NCBI GenBank assembly: GCA_035483935.1
Contig: DATHPK010000229.1
Location: 1-8,778, forward strand
Direction: 5' to 3'
Length of the DNA: 8,778 bases
Source of the DNA: Bog-473 sp035483935
GTDB lineage: Bacteria > Actinomycetota > Acidimicrobiia > Acidimicrobiales > RAAP-2
The position numbers were made by a program, and so were the translations under genes. Below, piece by piece: positions 6,496 through 8,778 of the stretch (the first letter of the stretch is position 1; each line of letters begins with the position of its first letter). The notes under the pieces were generated by a model. It was not told the DNA's origin and searched no databases. It worked only from the letters and a program-made list of their open reading frames with translations.

Positions 6496-7089
6496 ATGAG
6501 TGACCCCCACCACAGCGCTGTCCTCTTCATCGAGTGTCAGCGCGGCGTGATCGGCGACCTCACGGTGCTCCCCGCCCTCGCCGAGGAAGCGCAACCGGCG
6601 CGCGCGGCCATGGGACGTCTGGCCACGGGGGCCCGGGCGGCCGGCGCGCGGGTGGTGCACCTGACCTACATGCCGCTCGCAGCGGGGCAATCGGCGAACC
6701 GCCGGGCACCCCTGATGCGCAGGACCCGCTCGAACAGCGATTGGGATCCGTCGCACCCCGCCATGGAGGTGATCCACGAGATCGGTGTCGAGCCCGACGA
6801 TCTCGTCTTGCCGCGGCACCAAGGTTTCTCGCCGGTGCACAGCACCGAGGTGCTCACCATCCTGCGCAACCTCGGGATCGACGAGGTCGTCGTGGCGGGG
6901 GTCTCGACCAATCTGGCCATCCCCCTCGCCGTGGCCGGAGCAACCGACGAGAACTTCGCCGTCACCGTACCCACCGACGCGTCGGTGGGTACGCCCCGCG
7001 AGCACCACGAGTCCATGCTGAAGCACAGCCTCGCCTTCATCGCCCGCCTGGCCACGGTCGACGAGATCCTGGCGGATTGGTCGCCCTGA
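6496..7089 (+). CDS. Isochorismatase-fold (cysteine hydrolase family) protein lacking the catalytic triad
   Basis: A 197-residue protein with the order and length of the isochorismatase / cysteine hydrolase family: a first strand A-V-L-F-I-E-C-Q, then F-S-P-x-x-S-T-E-V-L near 111-120, L-R-N-L-G-I-D-E-V-V-V-A-G-V-S-T-N near 123-139, and V-P-T-D-A-S at 158-163. Active members have Asp, Lys and Cys at three set places. By eye these are Glu13 (in IECQ), Arg107 (in LPRHQGFS) and Ala141 (in STNLAIP), so normal nucleophilic catalysis looks impossible. It may be a non-enzymatic or differently working branch; I recall similar divergent members in mycobacteria but cannot check. The ATG at 6496 follows AAAGGTG by eight bases. 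It lies 90 bases after the CoA-transferase on the same strand, and its stop is four bases from the convergent aldehyde dehydrogenase stop. Confidence 0.82.
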   Translation: MSDPHHSAVLFIECQRGVIGDLTVLPALAEEAQPARAAMGRLATGARAAGARVVHLTYMPLAAGQSANRRAPLMRRTRSNSDWDPSHPAMEVIHEIGVEPDDLVLPRHQGFSPVHSTEVLTILRNLGIDEVVVAGVSTNLAIPLAVAGATDENFAVTVPTDASVGTPREHHESMLKHSLAFIARLATVDEILADWSP

Positions 7090-7093
7090 GGCG

Positions 7094-8563
7094 TCAGCCC
7101 CCGGGCCAGGCGATGGCCTTGGTCTCGAGGTACTGCTCGAACCCCTCGATGCCGCACTGGCGGCCGATACCGCTCGCCTTGTAGCCGCCATACGGCGAGT
7201 CCGCTCCGTACCAGAGGCCGCCGTTCACACCGATCGACCCGGTGCGGATTCGCCGGGCGATGCCGGTGGCACGCTCCTCGGACGTCGAGTAGACGCCGCC
7301 CGAGAGCCCATAGGCACTTTCGTTGGCGATGCGCACGGCATCGTCGTCGTCCTCGTAGGGAATCACGCAGAGCACCGGGCCGAAGATCTCCTCCTGCGCG
7401 ATCGTCATCGAGTTGTCGACGTCGACGAAGAGCGTGGGCTCCACGAAGTACCCCTTGGGGAGGTGGGAAGGGCGTCCGCCGCCGAAGACGAGCTTGGCTC
7501 CCTCTTCCTGCCCCTTGGCGATGTAGCCCAGGATCCGGTCGCGCTGGCGGGCGCTGATCACCGGGCCCATCAAGACGCCGTCGTCCGTCCCCGGGTCGCC
7601 GTAGGGCACGCCCGCCATGGCGGCGGTGACCAACTCGACCCCCTCTTCGTAGCGGGAGCGCGGGAGCAGCATGCGGGTTTGCATCGCGCAGCCTTGTCCG
7701 GCGTGGACACAGACCATGGCGCCGCCCGGCACGATCGAGGCGAAGTCGGCGTCGTCACAGACGATCATCGCCGACTTGCCACCCAACTCGAGGAAGACCC
7801 GCTTCAACGTCGCCGCGCCCTTCTCCATGATCCGCTTGCCGGTCGCGGTCGAGCCTGTGAACGAGATCAGGTCGACCTCGGGCGAGAGCGTGAGCTCCTC
7901 GCCGACGAGATGGTCGGAGGACGTGACGACGTTGACGACGCCGGCAGGGATGTCGGTCTTCTCCGCCACCAGGCGACCCAGCCGCGTGGCGTTCCACGGG
8001 GTGTCGGGCGCCGGCTTGATGATCACCGTGTTGCCGGTCGCCAGGATCGGACCCAACTTGTTGAGCGTGACCTCGACCGGATAGTTCCAGGGGATGATGG
8101 CGCCGACCACACCCATCGGCTCCTTGTAGACGGCGCGGCGGCTGGCCATTCCCATCATGTCGGAGTCCGGTAGCGAGCGTTCCCAAGGGAACTCGTCGAT
8201 CATTTTGGCCGGCCACGTCAGCGCGTCGGTGAGGGGCCAGTCGACCTGCGCTGCGAAGGTCATCATGCGCGGCGAACCCACCTCGGCGATGATCTCCTCG
8301 CGGATCTCCTCACGCTCGGAGTCGAGCGCTTCGTGCAACTGCTCGAGGCAGCGCTGGCGCAGCGAATGGTTCGTCGACCAGTCGGTCTCGTCAAAGGCCC
8401 TACGGGCGGCGCCGATCGCGGCCCGCATGTCCTCGGCGGACGCGTCGGCCACCGGGCCGAGCACCTCTTCGGTGGCGGGGTTGATGTTGTCGAACGTCTT
8501 GCCCGAGGCGGCCTCCACGAGGTCGCCCCCGATGAGCATGCGGACCTCACCTGTACCGGACAT
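7094..8563 (-). CDS. NAD(P)-dependent aldehyde dehydrogenase
   Basis: A 489-residue enzyme of normal family length that oxidises an aldehyde to a carboxylic acid with NAD(P). Marks in order are I-N-P-A-T-E-E near residue 27-33, P-W-N-Y-P with Asn160, I-I-K-P-A with Lys183, F-T-G-S-T at 235-239 for the nucleotide fold, F-L-E-L-G-G-K with the general base Glu259, G-Q-G-C with the catalytic Cys292, E-I-F-G-P-V further on, and the C-terminal Y-G-G-Y-K-A-S-G-I-G segment. All key residues are present and the frame is intact. There is no signal peptide, so it is cytoplasmic. The ATG at 8563 follows an AGGGGGTGG stretch that can act as a ribosome binding site, and a good promoter lies just upstream. 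Its product acid could be the substrate of the nearby CoA-transferase, but that link is inference. Confidence 0.95.
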   Translation of the reverse strand: MSGTGEVRMLIGGDLVEAASGKTFDNINPATEEVLGPVADASAEDMRAAIGAARRAFDETDWSTNHSLRQRCLEQLHEALDSEREEIREEIIAEVGSPRMMTFAAQVDWPLTDALTWPAKMIDEFPWERSLPDSDMMGMASRRAVYKEPMGVVGAIIPWNYPVEVTLNKLGPILATGNTVIIKPAPDTPWNATRLGRLVAEKTDIPAGVVNVVTSSDHLVGEELTLSPEVDLISFTGSTATGKRIMEKGAATLKRVFLELGGKSAMIVCDDADFASIVPGGAMVCVHAGQGCAMQTRMLLPRSRYEEGVELVTAAMAGVPYGDPGTDDGVLMGPVISARQRDRILGYIAKGQEEGAKLVFGGGRPSHLPKGYFVEPTLFVDVDNSMTIAQEEIFGPVLCVIPYEDDDDAVRIANESAYGLSGGVYSTSEERATGIARRIRTGSIGVNGGLWYGADSPYGGYKASGIGRQCGIEGFEQYLETKAIAWPGG

Positions 8564-8598
8564 GTGCCACCCCCTGGTGATCGACGGCTGTGACGAGG

Positions 8599-8628
8599 AG
8601 AGTACGAACGGGTCTTGCCGCGGGTCAA
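8599..8628 (-). promoter_or_regulatory. Promoter of the aldehyde dehydrogenase gene
   Basis: On the minus strand a -35 box TTGACC (8628-8623) is followed after 18 bases by a -10 box TACTCT (8604-8599), giving a leader of about 30 bases before the ATG at 8563. This is the best full promoter in the window and, unlike the others, it leads to a message with a ribosome binding site. Confidence 0.6.
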
Positions 8629-8686
8629 GACGGACCGAACGGTGGGTGTTGCAGGCCGCCGGAATGGGTCGCGCGGTCGCATCTCC

Positions 8687-8705
8687 GAGAAATTTCGGAT
8701 TTCTC
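8687..8705. repeat. AT-rich 19-base inverted repeat upstream of the aldehyde dehydrogenase gene
   Basis: Perfect seven-base arms GAGAAAT (8687-8693) and ATTTCTC (8699-8705) surround TTCGG. It lies about 60 bases upstream of the -35 box of the aldehyde dehydrogenase promoter, in the otherwise gene-free stretch 8564-8778. It could be a regulator site for this gene or for a gene beyond the right edge, or a hairpin in RNA from outside the window. No T-tract follows on the plus strand, which argues against a terminator. Confidence 0.5.
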
Positions 8706-8778
8706 CGTCGAGCGTGTCGATTCGGCGGCGGCCCGTTCGACGCTTCTGTCAGAGTGAGGCGAACGGCGCCCCACCGAG

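Noticed and set aside
7087..7096. CTGA-GGCG-TCAG inverted repeat between the convergent genes as a terminator
   Set aside because: The arms are just the two opposed TGA stop codons plus one base. A four-base stem with no T-tract is not a credible terminator.
5185..7191. A 668-codon open frame on the minus strand opposite the CoA-transferase and isochorismatase-like genes
   Set aside because: It is antisense to two well-supported genes, is very rich in Arg and Gly and shows no family motif. Long antisense open frames are expected in GC-rich coding DNA.
1..8778. CRISPR arrays, tRNA genes, transposase genes or phage genes
   Set aside because: No regularly spaced repeats, no tRNA-like folds and no mobile-element protein motifs were seen on either strand. 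The window looks like ordinary chromosomal metabolic DNA.

Overview
The window is GC-rich with strong third-position GC bias. It has TAnnnT-type -10 elements placed a few bases before start codons, and protein families typical of actinobacterial lipid and acyl-CoA metabolism. This points to an actinomycete-type chromosome (Actinomycetota, for example a mycobacterial or acidimicrobial relative). The assignment comes from composition and gene families, not from a marker gene. No RNA genes, insertion sequences, phage genes or CRISPR arrays were seen.

Layout. Bases 1-445 hold no convincing gene, only a doubtful short minus-strand frame with a signal-peptide look. A plus-strand pair follows: a DUF2889 protein (458-1471) whose stop overlaps the start of a TetR-family regulator (1468-2115). 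The TetR gene ends tail-to-tail on a minus-strand patatin-like phospholipase (2112-2975). Upstream of the patatin gene on the same strand are a metallo-beta-lactamase-fold hydrolase (3045-4157) and an enoyl-CoA hydratase/isomerase-like protein (4226-5059, with coding-like sequence reaching about 5200). A very compact divergent promoter at about 5207-5216 separates this minus-strand run from a family III (CaiB/BaiF) CoA-transferase (5224-6405) and an isochorismatase-fold protein (6496-7089). That run ends four bases from the stop of a minus-strand aldehyde dehydrogenase (7094-8563), which has a readable promoter and an upstream AT-rich inverted repeat.

How the genes may work together. The set suggests catabolism of a lipid or other hydrophobic acid. 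An aldehyde dehydrogenase would make acids, a CoA-transferase would activate them, a crotonase would process the CoA ester, and a patatin lipase plus an MBL hydrolase would release or hydrolyse esters, under TetR control. This is inference from family roles; no substrate can be named.

Most notable points. The crotonase and the CoA-transferase sit back to back on one shared promoter, and both appear to have a rearranged domain order: sequence resembling the C-terminal part of each family precedes the core. The crotonase coding frame extends upstream of any ATG, GTG or TTG start. The isochorismatase-like protein has replaced all three catalytic residues of its family. Two AT-rich inverted repeats, one over the DUF2889 start and one upstream of the aldehyde dehydrogenase, share the form GAAAW-N5-WTTTC and could be sites for the local TetR regulator.
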